A stretch of DNA of 64,000 bases from Enterovibrio norvegicus FF-33 (GCF_000286835.2 NZ_AJYD02000003.1:63255-127254), one strand, 5' to 3'. Counted from the first letter of the stretch, positions 40,112 to 50,740 are shown. Notes: a model not told the origin generated them from the sequence alone. A program made the numbers and translations.

Positions 40112-41713
40112 GTGCTAAACCCTTCAAGAACGTGGCCGGGCATCCTCTCGGCTTCGTTAATTGCGGTGCTGATCAGCGCCGCTTTATTTTCTTTGCTTTC
40201 TCAAGCGCCGTCTTTAGACGTCGCATCGCTATGGCATGACCCTTACCTTCAACACGTCACATTTTTCAGTTTCAAACAGGCGCTGCTTTCTACCTTCCTC
40301 TCAGTTGGCTTAGCGATCCCTGTTGCCCACGCGCTGTCACGGCGTCAATTCAAAGGCAAAGCACTGCTGCTTAAACTCTTTTCCATGACGCTCGTCCTAC
40401 CCGTGCTGGTAGGCGTGTTTGGCCTATTAGCCATTTATGGGAAGAGCGGTCTTCTGGCCGACGCCCTGTCCGTAGTTGGCATGAAATGGGATGTGAGCAT
40501 CTACGGCTTGTCCGGCATATTGCTCGCACACGTTTTCTTTAACTTGCCCTTTTCTGCTCAATTACTGGTTCAAGCTCTAGATCAAATCCCGTCAGATCAA
40601 CGCCGTTTGGCGCAGCAACTCGGGATACGAGGATGGCATCAGTTTCGCTTGCTTGAATGGCCGTATTTACGCCAGCAATTGCCCCATGCCATTGGTCTGG
40701 TGTTTATGCTGTGCTTTACCAGCTTTGCCACAGTGATGGCACTCGGTGGTGGGCCTAGTGCCACTACCATTGAGCTGGCGATTTATCAGGCTATCCGTTT
40801 TGACTTTGATCTTCAAACGGGTGCCTTGCTTGCGCTATGGCAACTGCTGCTGTGCGGCTTTTTCCACATTGTGGTACAGCGCATGACCAAGCCCCTTTCA
40901 CTGCAAGGCAAAGACAGCAACATTCTGCTCGCCAAACGCAGTGACACTCGCCTGGAACAGTGTTGGGACTACGTATGGATTGGTTTCGCAGCCCTACTGG
41001 TACTGCCACCGTTGGTGATGGTGGTGGTGAGCGGCATCAACCCAAGTGCGCTTTCGGTGCTAACACAAGCAGCGCTTTGGCAGGCCACCGCCAATTCACT
41101 TTCGTTGGCGTTTGGCAGTGCACTATGTGCCTTTATGTTGGGTGCAACCATTGTGCTAACCAGTCGATTTTGGCGCTTAACAGGGCATCCTAGACGCGCC
41201 GATGGCATCGAAATGACCGCATCTTTGATACTGGTGGTGCCAAGTGTCGTGTTAGGCACGGGGTTGTTTTTGATGCTGCGTGAACATATGGACGTATTCA
41301 GTTCACCGTATTGGCTAATACTCGCGGTGAACACTTTAATGGCGTTGCCCTATGTCGTGAAAATTCTCAGCCAGCCCGCTTATCAGTTGTCACAGCAATA
41401 CCACGGATTGTGCAACTGTCTTGGCATCAAAGGCATCAACAGACTGCGACTGATTGAGTGGCGCGCACTCAGCACACCCATCGCGCGAGCCTTTGCTGTT
41501 AGCTTTGTTCTTTCTACGGGAGATTTAGGCGCGATTGCTTTAGTTGGTAGTCAGGGTTTTCAAACGCTCCCTCTCTATTTGTTCCATTTAATGGGTAGCT
41601 ACCAAATGGATGCAGCTGCGGCGGCATCGCTTGTTTTGTTTGCATTAAGTCTTGGCAGTTATGCCCTTATCGAAACATTGATCACGAGGAAACGTCATGC
41701 TGAAAGTCAGTGA
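40112..41713 (+). CDS. thiP: Thiamine ABC transporter permease
   Basis: ThiP is the membrane channel of the importer. The 533 residues form two fused permease halves with about 12 helices, each with an EAA-type loop: EWPYLRQQLPHAIGLVF in the first half and EWRALSTPIARAFAVSF in the second. The GTG start at 40112 lies 4 nt after the thiB stop, so translation is coupled. The end overlaps thiQ by 17 nt. Confidence 0.94.
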   Translation: MLNPSRTWPGILSASLIAVLISAALFSLLSQAPSLDVASLWHDPYLQHVTFFSFKQALLSTFLSVGLAIPVAHALSRRQFKGKALLLKLFSMTLVLPVLVGVFGLLAIYGKSGLLADALSVVGMKWDVSIYGLSGILLAHVFFNLPFSAQLLVQALDQIPSDQRRLAQQLGIRGWHQFRLLEWPYLRQQLPHAIGLVFMLCFTSFATVMALGGGPSATTIELAIYQAIRFDFDLQTGALLALWQLLLCGFFHIVVQRMTKPLSLQGKDSNILLAKRSDTRLEQCWDYVWIGFAALLVLPPLVMVVVSGINPSALSVLTQAALWQATANSLSLAFGSALCAFMLGATIVLTSRFWRLTGHPRRADGIEMTASLILVVPSVVLGTGLFLMLREHMDVFSSPYWLILAVNTLMALPYVVKILSQPAYQLSQQYHGLCNCLGIKGINRLRLIEWRALSTPIARAFAVSFVLSTGDLGAIALVGSQGFQTLPLYLFHLMGSYQMDAAAAASLVLFALSLGSYALIETLITRKRHAESQ

Positions 41714-42386
41714 ATTGTCGTATCACTATCAGGCACAAACGCTGTCTTTTTCGTTTACTTCTAAGCCGGGCTCTATCACGGCGATCCTCGGCCCTAGTGG
41801 CGCAGGAAAAAGTACGCTGTTATCACTGCTTTGTGGGCTATTGCCGCCAAGCGGCGGTAATGTGCTATTCGATGATAATGAGTTTACCCAAGCCCCTGCA
41901 CATGAGCGCCCGCTTTCTATTTTGTTTCAGGAGCACAATCTTTTTGGCCACTTAACTGTGTTCGACAATATTGCGCTCGGTATTAGCCCGCGCTTAGCGC
42001 TCAGTGCTGACGACAAAAAATCCATTGGGCAAGCAGCAGAACAGGTTGGATTAGAAAGCTACCTTGAACGATTACCAGGGCAGCTTTCTGGTGGCCAGAA
42101 GCAACGAGTCGCACTCGCGCGATGCCTTGTGCGCAATCGCCCACTGCTATTACTCGATGAGCCCTTCTCTGCGCTTGACCCGTCATTGCGTAAGGACATG
42201 CTTCAGCAGGTAAAGCAACTCGCTCGCCAATTCAACACCACCATTTTGATGGTCACTCACCATCCTGAAGATGCCATGGCCATCGCTGATAACGTCTTGT
42301 TTATTGATGGTGGGAACGTGGTATATCACGCAGATATCTCAGAACTCAGCGCACCAAATGAAATCATAAAACAATATCTTTCATAA
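41697..42386 (+). CDS. thiQ: Thiamine ABC transporter ATPase
   Basis: ThiQ powers thiamine uptake. The 229 residues hold a full ABC core: Walker A GPSGAGKST (about 33-41), a Q-loop at FQEHNLF, signature LSGGQKQR, Walker B PLLLLDEPFSALD and the H-loop in TILMVTHHPEDAM. The start lies inside the end of thiP. The length is normal for ThiQ. No clear terminator follows before the next gene. Confidence 0.95.
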   Translation: MLKVSELSYHYQAQTLSFSFTSKPGSITAILGPSGAGKSTLLSLLCGLLPPSGGNVLFDDNEFTQAPAHERPLSILFQEHNLFGHLTVFDNIALGISPRLALSADDKKSIGQAAEQVGLESYLERLPGQLSGGQKQRVALARCLVRNRPLLLLDEPFSALDPSLRKDMLQQVKQLARQFNTTILMVTHHPEDAMAIADNVLFIDGGNVVYHADISELSAPNEIIKQYLS

Positions 42387-42412
42387 ATTTAGCATTGAAG
42401 TACTGGCAGACA

Positions 42413-42440
42413 TTGCGCATCAATCAACCGCATCTATACT
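42413..42440 (+). promoter_or_regulatory. Sigma70-like promoter of the GAF-GGDEF gene
   Basis: TTGCGC (42413-42418) and TATACT (42435-42440) are separated by 16 nt. Transcription would start near 42447, about 32 nt before the GTG start, which also argues against the upstream TTG at 42395 as the real start. Confidence 0.5.
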
Positions 42441-42478
42441 TACTTTTAAGACAACGAACTCATAAGAGAGATGCGATT

Positions 42479-43477
42479 GTGACTGTTACCAGTATTGATG
42501 TGCTGGACTCGGTGGTCGATATTACGGCCCAAACGGAGTCCGACACCATTTCTGAAAGCCTCATCACGACAATTTTGCAATTAACCCCGGCAAATCAGGT
42601 TCTGGTGTTGGATTATAATCCTGAGACAAACCCAGAGTTCATGGTCGTTGCATGTTCAGACATCTTTCTCTATGAAGAGGAAAAAGATGCGATTGAACGA
42701 GTGCTTCATAATTGCGTGACCATTGGTGACAATGTGGTGGAATTTAGTTCCGCAGACAATCAGTCCCTGCTTGCTGTGCCTATCAAAGGCGAAAATGACG
42801 ACATTAATGCGGTGGTTTTCTGTAAATGCGATCAACTCAAAGGCGATGAAGTTCAGCTGGTCGAGGGATTAGCAAAAATCTATGAAAACTATCAAAAAAT
42901 TATTTCTGCCAGTGAACGAGACGGCCTAACAGGGCTTTACAATCGCAAGCTACTCACCACCAAAATTGATTTACTGCTTGACCGTTTTCTCATACAGGGT
43001 AACAGCATCACGGATGACCCTTCCCACCACCACTGGGTTTGCATTTTTGACATCGACCACTTCAAGAAGGTCAATGATGCACTGGGTCATGTGTTTGGCG
43101 ATGAGGTTATCTTGTTAATCACCTCAATGATGAAAAAAGCGTTTGATGATGAGGATCTTCTGTTCCGCTATGGTGGCGATGAATTTGTTGTCATCATGCA
43201 CCCTCAATCTCGTGAAGACATGGAGGTGACCATCCGTAGCTTTATCAAAACCGTCAACGAACGTGATTATGGTCAAGCAAAAGACGTCTCTATCTCAATG
43301 GGGGCGGCATCCATCAGCGATCAAGAACTCAATGCTATTACTGTGCTGGGTTTTGCTGACCAAGCTCTTTATAAAGCCAAACAAAATGGGCGCAACCAAG
43401 TCGCATTTTATGAAGATTTGATTGCCAGTGGCGAATTACAGTCTTTGGTACCTGAAGACGACGTAGAGCTGTTCTAG
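42479..43477 (+). CDS. Cytoplasmic diguanylate cyclase with GAF-like sensor
   Basis: This 332-residue protein has a GAF-like N-terminal domain (about 20-145, with LLAVPIKGENDDINAVVFC) and a GGDEF domain with DGLTGLYNRKLL, DIDHFKKVNDALGHVFGDE and catalytic GGDEF at 232-236. The residues before it (DDEDLLFRY) lack RxxD, so no feedback site is seen. It probably makes c-di-GMP in response to a cytoplasmic signal. GTG 42479 was chosen because of GAGAG upstream and a plausible promoter between this site and the longer TTG frame. The gene follows thiQ by 92 bp on the same strand but seems to have its own promoter and terminator. Confidence 0.85.
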   Translation: MTVTSIDVLDSVVDITAQTESDTISESLITTILQLTPANQVLVLDYNPETNPEFMVVACSDIFLYEEEKDAIERVLHNCVTIGDNVVEFSSADNQSLLAVPIKGENDDINAVVFCKCDQLKGDEVQLVEGLAKIYENYQKIISASERDGLTGLYNRKLLTTKIDLLLDRFLIQGNSITDDPSHHHWVCIFDIDHFKKVNDALGHVFGDEVILLITSMMKKAFDDEDLLFRYGGDEFVVIMHPQSREDMEVTIRSFIKTVNERDYGQAKDVSISMGAASISDQELNAITVLGFADQALYKAKQNGRNQVAFYEDLIASGELQSLVPEDDVELF

Positions 43478-43498
43478 CAGCTATACCCGCTATAATGT

Positions 43499-43526
43499 AA
43501 GCCGCCACAAAGGCGGCTTTTGTTTT
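43499..43526 (+). terminator. Intrinsic terminator after the GAF-GGDEF gene
   Basis: AAGCCGCC and GGCGGCTT form a stem around ACAAA, followed by TTGTTTTTG. It lies 22 nt after the stop. Confidence 0.88.
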
Positions 43527-43658
43527 TGTGACGATATATACAAATTAACAATGACACATCCATTGACAAAAACATCACATATCAATTCCCTAAATGCAGA
43601 GGGTTGCGTATAATCAACGCCAGAAAATCTAGACAGGTTGGTTATTTCGAGTTCATTT

Positions 43659-45098
43659 ATGCCCTGCATTCGTCAGTTCACAGTTACCGCACTCACATTC
43701 TTTCTCTCTTTGCTATCGCCTGTTTCATTTGCCGATACCAAGCAACTGATCGTCACTGGCTCATCAACTTGGCAACCTTTCTCATTCATTAATCGCGACG
43801 GACAACCTGATGGGATCATGGTCGACTATTGGCGTTTATATGCAAAAGCCAACGATGTTGACGTGCATTTTCAACTCTTGCCGTGGAGTGAGTCTCTGCA
43901 GTATGCAGCGAACAACGAAGGCGTCGTTCATGGTGGGTTAGGCTATACAGGCGATCGGGCGGACAATTTAGCCTTCTCTCGAGAGCTGCCGCTCAATCAC
44001 TACAATGTGAACCTGTTCGTGCAAAAAGATTTGCCTTTCGAAGATTTTAACGCCCTTGGCTCAGCGAAAGTAGGGTCAGTCAAAGACAGCGCCAAACATG
44101 CCTTTCTTTTGTCACACCTTTCTGAAGAAAATATTACCTTGTACCCCACTTTTGGTTCATTAAATGAAGCGGCCTATCGAGGCGAGATTGATGTATTCAT
44201 TGATGACCTGAGTACGGCGCTTTACGATATGCGCCATTCTGGGAATACTGGCCTGTTCACCTCTCGAAGCAAGCTCTACTCTTTTCCGCTCCATTTTGCA
44301 GTCGCTAAAGTTACACAAGATAACATTGCCCAAATTGAGCGCGGATTAAGTAAAATAGACGTGGCTGACATTGATGCCATTTATAACAAATGGATCCCAG
44401 CCAGTAGGCTCAATGCCACCTTACCTTGGCTGAACAAAACAGCACACTACATCATTCTTATCTCTTCCTTGGTGCTATTGATTGGTGGGCTAACGCTTTA
44501 CCATCGCTTGTTGAAGTCTCGCACCAATGAGCTAAAAAATGCCGTTGAGGCACTGAAAGATTCGAATAATCGTCTTGAGAGTGCCGTTCAAAACGACGTA
44601 CTGACAGGTGCAAAATCTCGACATCAATTTTTCACACAACTCGCAGACAAACGCTTTTCACCTTCACCGTTTGTGGTTGCGGTGCTGGATATTGATGGGC
44701 TGAAACACATCAATGAGAATCATGGTCAATATATTGGTGATATGGCACTGAAACACCTTGCGACTCAGCTACGTCTTCAGCTTTCAAATCAAACCATGTT
44801 TGCACGCCTTGGCGGCGGAGAATTTGCGATATTATTTGATTTGAGTGACAACAGTCAGGCGATGCGAAAAATTAATCAGATACAAAAAGCCCTACAACTA
44901 AGTTCACTCTATTTTGACCAACAAGTGGTGCCGGTGAAATTCAGCGCTGGGATTGGCTGTTACCCTTATGATGGTGAGCATGGCGAAGCACTGGTGCGTA
45001 TCGCATCTAAGCGTATGCGGGCAAACAAACCCAACTATGGCAATTTTAGTGCTAATGACCATGAACCAGAAAGCATGGCAGAGCGTCATTGGGCTTAA
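43659..45098 (+). CDS. SBP_bac_3-TM-GGDEF protein with degenerate GGGEF signature
   Basis: This 479-residue membrane protein is a paralogue of the cyclase at 16244-17683: signal peptide (about 1-26), a type 3 solute-binding domain with STWQPFSF and VDYWRLY (about 28-250), one transmembrane helix (about 262-282, YIILISSLVLLIGGLTLY) and a GGDEF domain. The active-site loop at 385-389 reads GGGEF, with Gly in place of the acidic D/E that binds metal, and the C-terminal ALYRAK-type helix is replaced by RIASKRMRANKPNYG. Catalysis is therefore doubtful; GTP or c-di-GMP sensing is possible. ATG 43659 begins the signal peptide and is preferred to the TTG at 43638. It is monocistronic, with a terminator after. 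Confidence 0.88.
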   Translation: MPCIRQFTVTALTFFLSLLSPVSFADTKQLIVTGSSTWQPFSFINRDGQPDGIMVDYWRLYAKANDVDVHFQLLPWSESLQYAANNEGVVHGGLGYTGDRADNLAFSRELPLNHYNVNLFVQKDLPFEDFNALGSAKVGSVKDSAKHAFLLSHLSEENITLYPTFGSLNEAAYRGEIDVFIDDLSTALYDMRHSGNTGLFTSRSKLYSFPLHFAVAKVTQDNIAQIERGLSKIDVADIDAIYNKWIPASRLNATLPWLNKTAHYIILISSLVLLIGGLTLYHRLLKSRTNELKNAVEALKDSNNRLESAVQNDVLTGAKSRHQFFTQLADKRFSPSPFVVAVLDIDGLKHINENHGQYIGDMALKHLATQLRLQLSNQTMFARLGGGEFAILFDLSDNSQAMRKINQIQKALQLSSLYFDQQVVPVKFSAGIGCYPYDGEHGEALVRIASKRMRANKPNYGNFSANDHEPESMAERHWA

Positions 45099-45155
45099 TC
45101 GCAATAACGCAAAAAATCACGACTACACTGTCGCGAAATTGGTAACCAAAACAAC

Positions 45156-45180
45156 AAAGGCTGCCCTCGGGCAGCCTTTT
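45156..45180 (+). terminator. Intrinsic terminator after the GGGEF-protein gene
   Basis: AAAGGCTGCC and GGCAGCCTTT form a perfect 10-bp stem around CTCG, with T's after. It lies 58 nt past the stop and 52 nt before the end of the convergent phoH2 gene, which it may also serve. Confidence 0.88.
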
Positions 45181-45231
45181 CGTTATCTCGTTGCTCTATC
45201 AACTGTCTAATCGTGATTATCCATCAAGTTG

Positions 45232-46605
45232 CTATAAGTTCTCTTCAGCAAACTCGGCCAGACGGCTTCGCACCACGCCATTCAAGTAGACGCTCGCACT
45301 GCCTTCAAAGTTCTTAAATCGCTCTACGATATAGGTCAACCCTGATGTCACAGGGGTTAGATAAGGACTGTCAATCTGCGCTAGGTTACCTGAGCAGACA
45401 ATTTTTGTGCCTTCTCCACAGCGGGTGATAATGGTTTTAAGCTGTGATGCGGTGAGGTTTTGGCACTCATCCAGAATCACAAAGGCGTTCTGTATTGAGC
45501 GACCGCGCATAAAGTTAACCGATTTAAACTGGATGTTGGCTTTATCCATGATGTAACGCATGGAGCCATCGGTGCACTCATCGTTTTTGTGCAGCGCTTC
45601 CAGAGTATCGGTGACCGCACCAAGCCAAGGGAGCATTTTCTCTTCCTCGGTTCCGGGTAGAAAACCAATAGACTCAGCAATTTCTGGCGTATTTCGGGTG
45701 ACAATAATCTTGTCATACATCCCTTTTTCCACCACCTGCTCAAGCGCAGCGGCCATGGCGAGAATGGTTTTACCACAACCTGCAGGCCCAGTGAGTATCA
45801 CCAGATCGATGCTCGGGTCGAGCAAGGCATCTACAGCCATGCCTTGATAAATATTTTTCGGGCGAACCCCCCATGCTTCGCGATGCATTAAACGTTCACG
45901 ACTGATGTCTTTGAGTTGGAGTTCGTTGTCATTCAACCCAACAACTCGCCCAGCAAAGTCATCACTTTCATCAAGGACATATTGGTTCATGTAGGTGTTG
46001 TCGACCATTTCACGCGGCACAGTATGCAGCGTGGTTCTGCCTCTATTTTGCGTATCACACTGCCCTACTCGGTCCCAGAAACTGCCTTCGAAAACCTGAA
46101 AGCCCTTAGTAAGCAGGCTAACATCGTCGATTAACTGGTCGGTACGGTAATCTTCAACATACAGCACCCCAGCACCTTTGGCGCGAAGTCGCATGTTGAT
46201 GTCTTTGGTGACCAAGACCACCTTGCGGGGCGTACGTTTGGCTTGCAGAAATAAGACGGCGTTAAGGATCCGGTTGTCACCGGCTTTATCCGCAAAGGCT
46301 TGTACTGTTTCCTTGATTTCAAAGTCGACCAAGATTGAAACCGTACCTGTTGCACCTTCATTACCGACCACTATCCCTTCTGAGATTTGATCCGGCGTTG
46401 CGTCTTTAAATATACCTTCAAGGGCCCGAATCGCTACCCGTGCATCACGGGACACATCCCGCTTACTGTCTTTGATTCGGTCAAGTTCTTCGAGGACGGT
46501 CATAGGAATGACCACATCATGTTCTTGAAATGAATAGATGGCGAATGGTTCATGAAGCAGGATATTAGTATCCAGCACAAAGAATTTGCGTTCGGCATCG
46601 CCCAT
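45232..46605 (-). CDS. PhoH2-type protein: PIN nuclease domain fused to PhoH ATPase
   Basis: This 457-residue protein joins an N-terminal PIN-type RNase domain (FFVLDTNILLHEP start, residues 1-150) to a C-terminal PhoH P-loop ATPase (about 235-450; Walker A LTGPAGCGKTILA, then FVILDECQNLT). PhoH2 proteins are RNA helicase-nucleases, sometimes part of toxin-antitoxin pairs in other phyla, but no antitoxin-like gene precedes this one. ATG 46605 has a near-ideal AAGGAGGTG 4 nt upstream; the longer frame to 46656 is not supported. It lies alone and converges with the GGGEF gene. Confidence 0.93.
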   Translation of the reverse strand: MGDAERKFFVLDTNILLHEPFAIYSFQEHDVVIPMTVLEELDRIKDSKRDVSRDARVAIRALEGIFKDATPDQISEGIVVGNEGATGTVSILVDFEIKETVQAFADKAGDNRILNAVLFLQAKRTPRKVVLVTKDINMRLRAKGAGVLYVEDYRTDQLIDDVSLLTKGFQVFEGSFWDRVGQCDTQNRGRTTLHTVPREMVDNTYMNQYVLDESDDFAGRVVGLNDNELQLKDISRERLMHREAWGVRPKNIYQGMAVDALLDPSIDLVILTGPAGCGKTILAMAAALEQVVEKGMYDKIIVTRNTPEIAESIGFLPGTEEEKMLPWLGAVTDTLEALHKNDECTDGSMRYIMDKANIQFKSVNFMRGRSIQNAFVILDECQNLTASQLKTIITRCGEGTKIVCSGNLAQIDSPYLTPVTSGLTYIVERFKNFEGSASVYLNGVVRSRLAEFAEENL

Positions 46606-46928
46606 AGACACCTCCTTGGTAACATAGGCAAGTGAGACAACCCACATATTCCCCAATGACGATGACTTCGTTTAGAAAGACACTCGCATCGGGGTATATT
46701 CTTAATCGTAAGACAAATTCAAATCCTTACACGTCGATTACTCCACATTTTCACGAATTTGTTGCCTATTTGTTACACACGCCAAATTTCCTACATTGAC
46801 CGTGACCATGCTCACAACTTCAAGTACCATAAGCAGCCATTTTCTCGGTGCTCATCATGGCCTACACTGTAGTTCTCGAAAAAGCACGCTCCAATTTGTG
46901 TCAGCTTTAACCAGAGGTTTCTTCACTT
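46606..46928. other. Divergent promoter region phoH2/rapA
   Basis: 323 bp without a supported gene. By position it holds the promoters of phoH2 and rapA. No palindrome or riboswitch was recognised. Confidence 0.4.
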
Positions 46929-49847
46929 ATGCCCTACGCCCTCGGACAACGTTGGATCAGCGATACTGAAAGTGACCTAGGTCTTGGTACTGTGGTTGCT
47001 ATCGACGCACGTACCGTTACCCTAATGTTCCCCGCCAGCGAAGAAAATCGTTTATACGCCCGCAGCGATGCGCCTATCACCCGTGTAATGTTCAATGTGG
47101 GTGACAGCATTGAAAGCCACGAAGGCTGGTTTTTACAAGTCGAACGCGTTGACGAAGAAAAGGGTGTACTGACCTACACAGGACAGCGCTCGGATACCGG
47201 TGAAGACGACGTCCAGCTTCGTGAGATTTTACTGAGTCACCACATTCGCTTTAACAAACCACAAGACAAACTGTTCGCTGGTCAAATAGACCGGATGGAT
47301 CGCTTTGCGCTTCGCTATCGCGCACTGAAAAACCAATATGAACAACATAAAAGTCCAATGCGTGGCCTGTGTGGCATGCGTGCTGGCCTGATCCCGCACC
47401 AGTTGTTCATCGCTCACGAAGTGGGTCAGCGCCACGCGCCACGCGTTTTGTTAGCCGATGAAGTCGGCCTGGGTAAAACCATTGAAGCGGGTATGATTAT
47501 CCACCAGCAAGTGCTGTCTGGTCGCGCATCTCGCGTATTAATCGTGGTACCTGAAACGCTTCAACACCAATGGCTGGTAGAAATGCTTCGCCGTTTCAAT
47601 CTTCATTTTTCTGTTTTCGATGAAGAACGCTGTGTGGAAGCCTTCGCTGATTCCGATAACCCGTTCGATACCGCGCAACTGGTGCTTTGCTCGCTGGATT
47701 TCCTTCGTAAAAGCCGCAAGCGTGCTGAACAGGCAGCGGAAGGCGAATGGGATTTAATGGTCGTGGATGAAGCGCACCACCTTGAGTGGAGTGAAGATAA
47801 ACCAAGCCGTGAATATCAGGTGGTTGAAGCGATTGCAGAAAACACGCCGGGCGTACTGCTTCTGACCGCAACCCCAGAGCAACTAGGCCATGAAAGCCAT
47901 TTCGCTCGCTTGCGCCTGCTGGATCCTGATCGCTTCTATGATTACCAAGCGTTTGTTAAAGAAGAACAACAATACGCGCCAGTCGCGGATGCTGTCAGCC
48001 AGTTGCTGTCTAACGAAACGCTAAGCAACGAAGCGAAAAACAGCATCACGGAGCTATTGTCCGAACAAGATGTTGAACCGATACTGCGTATTGTCGAAGC
48101 CAATGATGTGGATGACATTCAACGTCGTGATGCACGTAACGAGCTGATTGATAATCTGATGGATCGCCACGGGACTGGTCGTGTTTTGTTCCGGAATACC
48201 CGAGCTGCTATCCAAGGCTTCCCTCAGCGCCACCTAAACCTTTATCCATTAGCGTTACCATCACAGTATCAAACGTCCATGCGCGTGGCTGGCATCATGA
48301 GTAGTGCCAGTCAAAGCCTTGAGCAAAAAGCGATTCAGTGGTTATACCCTGAAGATATCTACCAGCAGTTTGAAGGCGAAAACGCCACCTGGTGGGGCTT
48401 TGACCCGCGCATTGATTGGCTGCTGGATTTATTAAAATCTAACCGCCAAGAAAAAGTGCTGGTGATCTGTTCGCGCGCGCAAACTGCGCTGTCATTAGAA
48501 CAAGCACTGCGTGAGCGCGAAGGTATTCGTGGCACCGTATTCCACGAAGGCATGTCGATTCTTGAGCGTGACAAGGCGGCAGCTTATTTCGCCCAAGATG
48601 AAGCTGGCGCGCAGGTGCTTATCTGTTCTGAAATTGGCTCAGAAGGTCGTAACTTCCAGTTTGCAAACCAACTGGTGATGTTCGATTTGCCCATGAACCC
48701 AGACTTGCTTGAGCAGCGTATTGGTCGCTTGGATCGTATCGGTCAACAACGCGATATTGAAATCCATGTTCCTTTCATGATCGGCACCTCACAAGCATTG
48801 CTGGCGCGCTGGTACAACGAAGGCCTTAATGCCTTTGAAGAGACCTGCCCAACCGGTCGTGCCGTGTTTGAGCACGTTCAAGATGACCTGCTTCAGCTTC
48901 TGGCAAAAGGCAGCATTGATGAGTCTCTCGATGCACTGGTCGAAACCAGTGCCGAGATGCATTATCGCTTGAAAGGTGAAATGGAAAAAGGCCGCGACCG
49001 TCTGCTGGAAATGCACTCTAACGGTGGTGAGCAAGCCAAAGCGTTGGCAGAAAAAATTGCCTCACTTGATGGCGACACCAATCTAGTGACATTCGCATTG
49101 GGTCTATTTGATACGGTTGGCCTGAACCAAGACGACAAAGGCGAAAACGCCATTGTGGTAACGCCATCAGAGCACATGCTGGTATCAAGCTATCCGGGAC
49201 TACCCGAAGAAGGCTGCACGATAACGTTTGATCGCGAAACGGCACTCTCACGTGAAGACATGCGCTTTATCAGTTGGGAACACCCAATGATCCAAGGCGG
49301 CATCGACTTGCTGTTGTCAGAAGAGGTGGGTTCTACGGCGGTTTCGCTACTGAAAAACAAAGCCTTGCCTGTTGGCACTTTGTTTCTTGAACTGCTGTAT
49401 GTTGCCGACGCGCAAGCGCCGAAAAATTCAGGCATTCATCAGTTCCTTCCGGCTGCACCAATTCGCGTGCTTCTGGACGCCAAAGGCAATGACTTAGCTG
49501 CCCAAGTGGAATTTGAAGGCTTCAACCGTCAATTAAGCCCAGTCAACCGCCACCTCGGCAGCAAGCTGGTCTCTTCGGTTCAAACGCAGATCCATGGCTT
49601 GATTGAAATGGGAACCCCGATTGCACAAACTCATCTAGTATCGGTAAAAGAAAGTGCCGAAGCTGAGATGACCACTAAGTTGCGCTCGGAATTGGATCGT
49701 TTGCAGGCGTTAAAAGCGGTGAACCCGAACATTCGTGACGACGAGTTGGAAAGCTTGGAAACACAAATGGCGGCTCTGCGCACCTACATCAGCCAAGCAC
49801 AAGTTCGTCTTGATGCGTTACGTGTGATTGTGGTTAGCCACCAGTAA
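46929..49847 (+). CDS. rapA: RNA polymerase-associated ATPase RapA (HepA)
   Basis: RapA is a Swi2/Snf2 ATPase that binds RNA polymerase and frees stalled post-termination complexes. At 972 residues it is the usual length. It begins with Tudor-like domains ([21 protein letters not shown]) and has Walker [13 protein letters not shown] (about 177-188), DEAHHLEW, then the second motor half with [26 protein letters not shown] and [13 protein letters not shown] (motifs V and VI). It is followed by rluA, as in enteric and Vibrio genomes, but a terminator separates them. Confidence 0.97.
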   Translation: MPYALGQRWISDTESDLGLGTVVAIDARTVTLMFPASEENRLYARSDAPITRVMFNVGDSIESHEGWFLQVERVDEEKGVLTYTGQRSDTGEDDVQLREILLSHHIRFNKPQDKLFAGQIDRMDRFALRYRALKNQYEQHKSPMRGLCGMRAGLIPHQLFIAHEVGQRHAPRVLLADEVGLGKTIEAGMIIHQQVLSGRASRVLIVVPETLQHQWLVEMLRRFNLHFSVFDEERCVEAFADSDNPFDTAQLVLCSLDFLRKSRKRAEQAAEGEWDLMVVDEAHHLEWSEDKPSREYQVVEAIAENTPGVLLLTATPEQLGHESHFARLRLLDPDRFYDYQAFVKEEQQYAPVADAVSQLLSNETLSNEAKNSITELLSEQDVEPILRIVEANDVDDIQRRDARNELIDNLMDRHGTGRVLFRNTRAAIQGFPQRHLNLYPLALPSQYQTSMRVAGIMSSASQSLEQKAIQWLYPEDIYQQFEGENATWWGFDPRIDWLLDLLKSNRQEKVLVICSRAQTALSLEQALREREGIRGTVFHEGMSILERDKAAAYFAQDEAGAQVLICSEIGSEGRNFQFANQLVMFDLPMNPDLLEQRIGRLDRIGQQRDIEIHVPFMIGTSQALLARWYNEGLNAFEETCPTGRAVFEHVQDDLLQLLAKGSIDESLDALVETSAEMHYRLKGEMEKGRDRLLEMHSNGGEQAKALAEKIASLDGDTNLVTFALGLFDTVGLNQDDKGENAIVVTPSEHMLVSSYPGLPEEGCTITFDRETALSREDMRFISWEHPMIQGGIDLLLSEEVGSTAVSLLKNKALPVGTLFLELLYVADAQAPKNSGIHQFLPAAPIRVLLDAKGNDLAAQVEFEGFNRQLSPVNRHLGSKLVSSVQTQIHGLIEMGTPIAQTHLVSVKESAEAEMTTKLRSELDRLQALKAVNPNIRDDELESLETQMAALRTYISQAQVRLDALRVIVVSHQ

Positions 49848-49882
49848 CCCGTTACCGGTCAACATTTGCTAAACACCCAATC

Positions 49883-49911
49883 AAGGCACTGCTTCGGCGG
49901 TGCCTTTGTTT
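49883..49911 (+). terminator. Intrinsic terminator of rapA
   Basis: A 10-bp stem with one G-T pair (49883-49892 with 49897-49906) closes a TTCG tetraloop and is followed by TGTTTTT. It lies 36 nt after the rapA stop. Confidence 0.92.
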
Positions 49912-49976
49912 TTCACTCTCTTCTTTTTCAAGCCTGTCGTGCTACACTTCCGGCCGTTTAATTTTCGAGCGAACTC

Positions 49977-50699
49977 ATGAGCGACTTTATCTACAACCCA
50001 CCAAAGGAGCCTTGGCTGGACGTTATTTATCAGGACGATGACATTATCGCCCTGAATAAACCCAGCGGACTCTTGACCAATCCGGGCCGCGATCCGGCGC
50101 ACTACGACAGCGCTTGGTCACGCATCAAACAAGAGTATCCGAAGGCAGAATTGGTGCATCGCCTTGATATGTCGACCTCTGGCTTAATTGTGTTCGCGAT
50201 GCACAAAGATGCCGAACGCCACTTGAAAGCGCAATTTCGCGAGCGCGTGACTCACAAGCTTTATTACGCGCGGGTTTGGGGAAGTGTTGAGCTTGATGAA
50301 GGTCGCGTGGATTTACCGCTAATTTGTGACTGGCCGAATCGTCCGAAACAAATGGTGTGCTTCGAAACTGGCAAGCCCTCCGTCACGGACTATGAAGTGA
50401 TCAAGCGCGAGAAGAAAACGACCTTAATGCGCCTGTTGCCCATCACGGGGCGATCTCATCAACTTCGCGTACACATGTTGGCGCTCGAGCACCCGATTGT
50501 TGGTGATGAATTCTATGCGTATCCGCAAGCGTATAAGTATTCACCTCGTCTTCAACTGCATGCTGGCGAGTTATGTTTTCTTCACCCTGGCACAGGTGAA
50601 CCCATGCATTTGTCGGCACCCTGTGATTTCTACGCCAATGCCCCTACTGATACATTGGTCAAACGTGGCATTAAAGCCGATGCAAGTTTATTGAAATAG
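49977..50699 (+). CDS. rluA: Dual-specificity pseudouridine synthase RluA
   Basis: RluA isomerises U746 of 23S rRNA and U32 of several tRNAs to pseudouridine. The 240 residues show the RluA family motif HRLDMSTSGLIVFAM (catalytic Asp), YYARVWG, and the C-terminal GRSHQLRVHM. The N-terminal S4 domain is absent, as expected for RluA. The ATG follows rapA by 129 bp. Confidence 0.95.
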   Translation: MSDFIYNPPKEPWLDVIYQDDDIIALNKPSGLLTNPGRDPAHYDSAWSRIKQEYPKAELVHRLDMSTSGLIVFAMHKDAERHLKAQFRERVTHKLYYARVWGSVELDEGRVDLPLICDWPNRPKQMVCFETGKPSVTDYEVIKREKKTTLMRLLPITGRSHQLRVHMLALEHPIVGDEFYAYPQAYKYSPRLQLHAGELCFLHPGTGEPMHLSAPCDFYANAPTDTLVKRGIKADASLLK

Positions 50700-50740
50700 C
50701 GCAGTCAACGTTTTACAGTGGCGGAAAAAGGAAGTCCGCC

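Noticed and set aside
42387-42478. Co-transcription of the GAF-GGDEF gene with thiBPQ under the TPP riboswitch
   Set aside because: A good TTGCGC/TATACT promoter lies in the gap. Readthrough cannot be excluded because no terminator follows thiQ, but the support is weak.
45232-46605. PhoH2 as a toxin-antitoxin system
   Set aside because: No small antitoxin-like gene precedes it and the upstream gap holds no ORF; it is most likely the common solitary gammaproteobacterial form.
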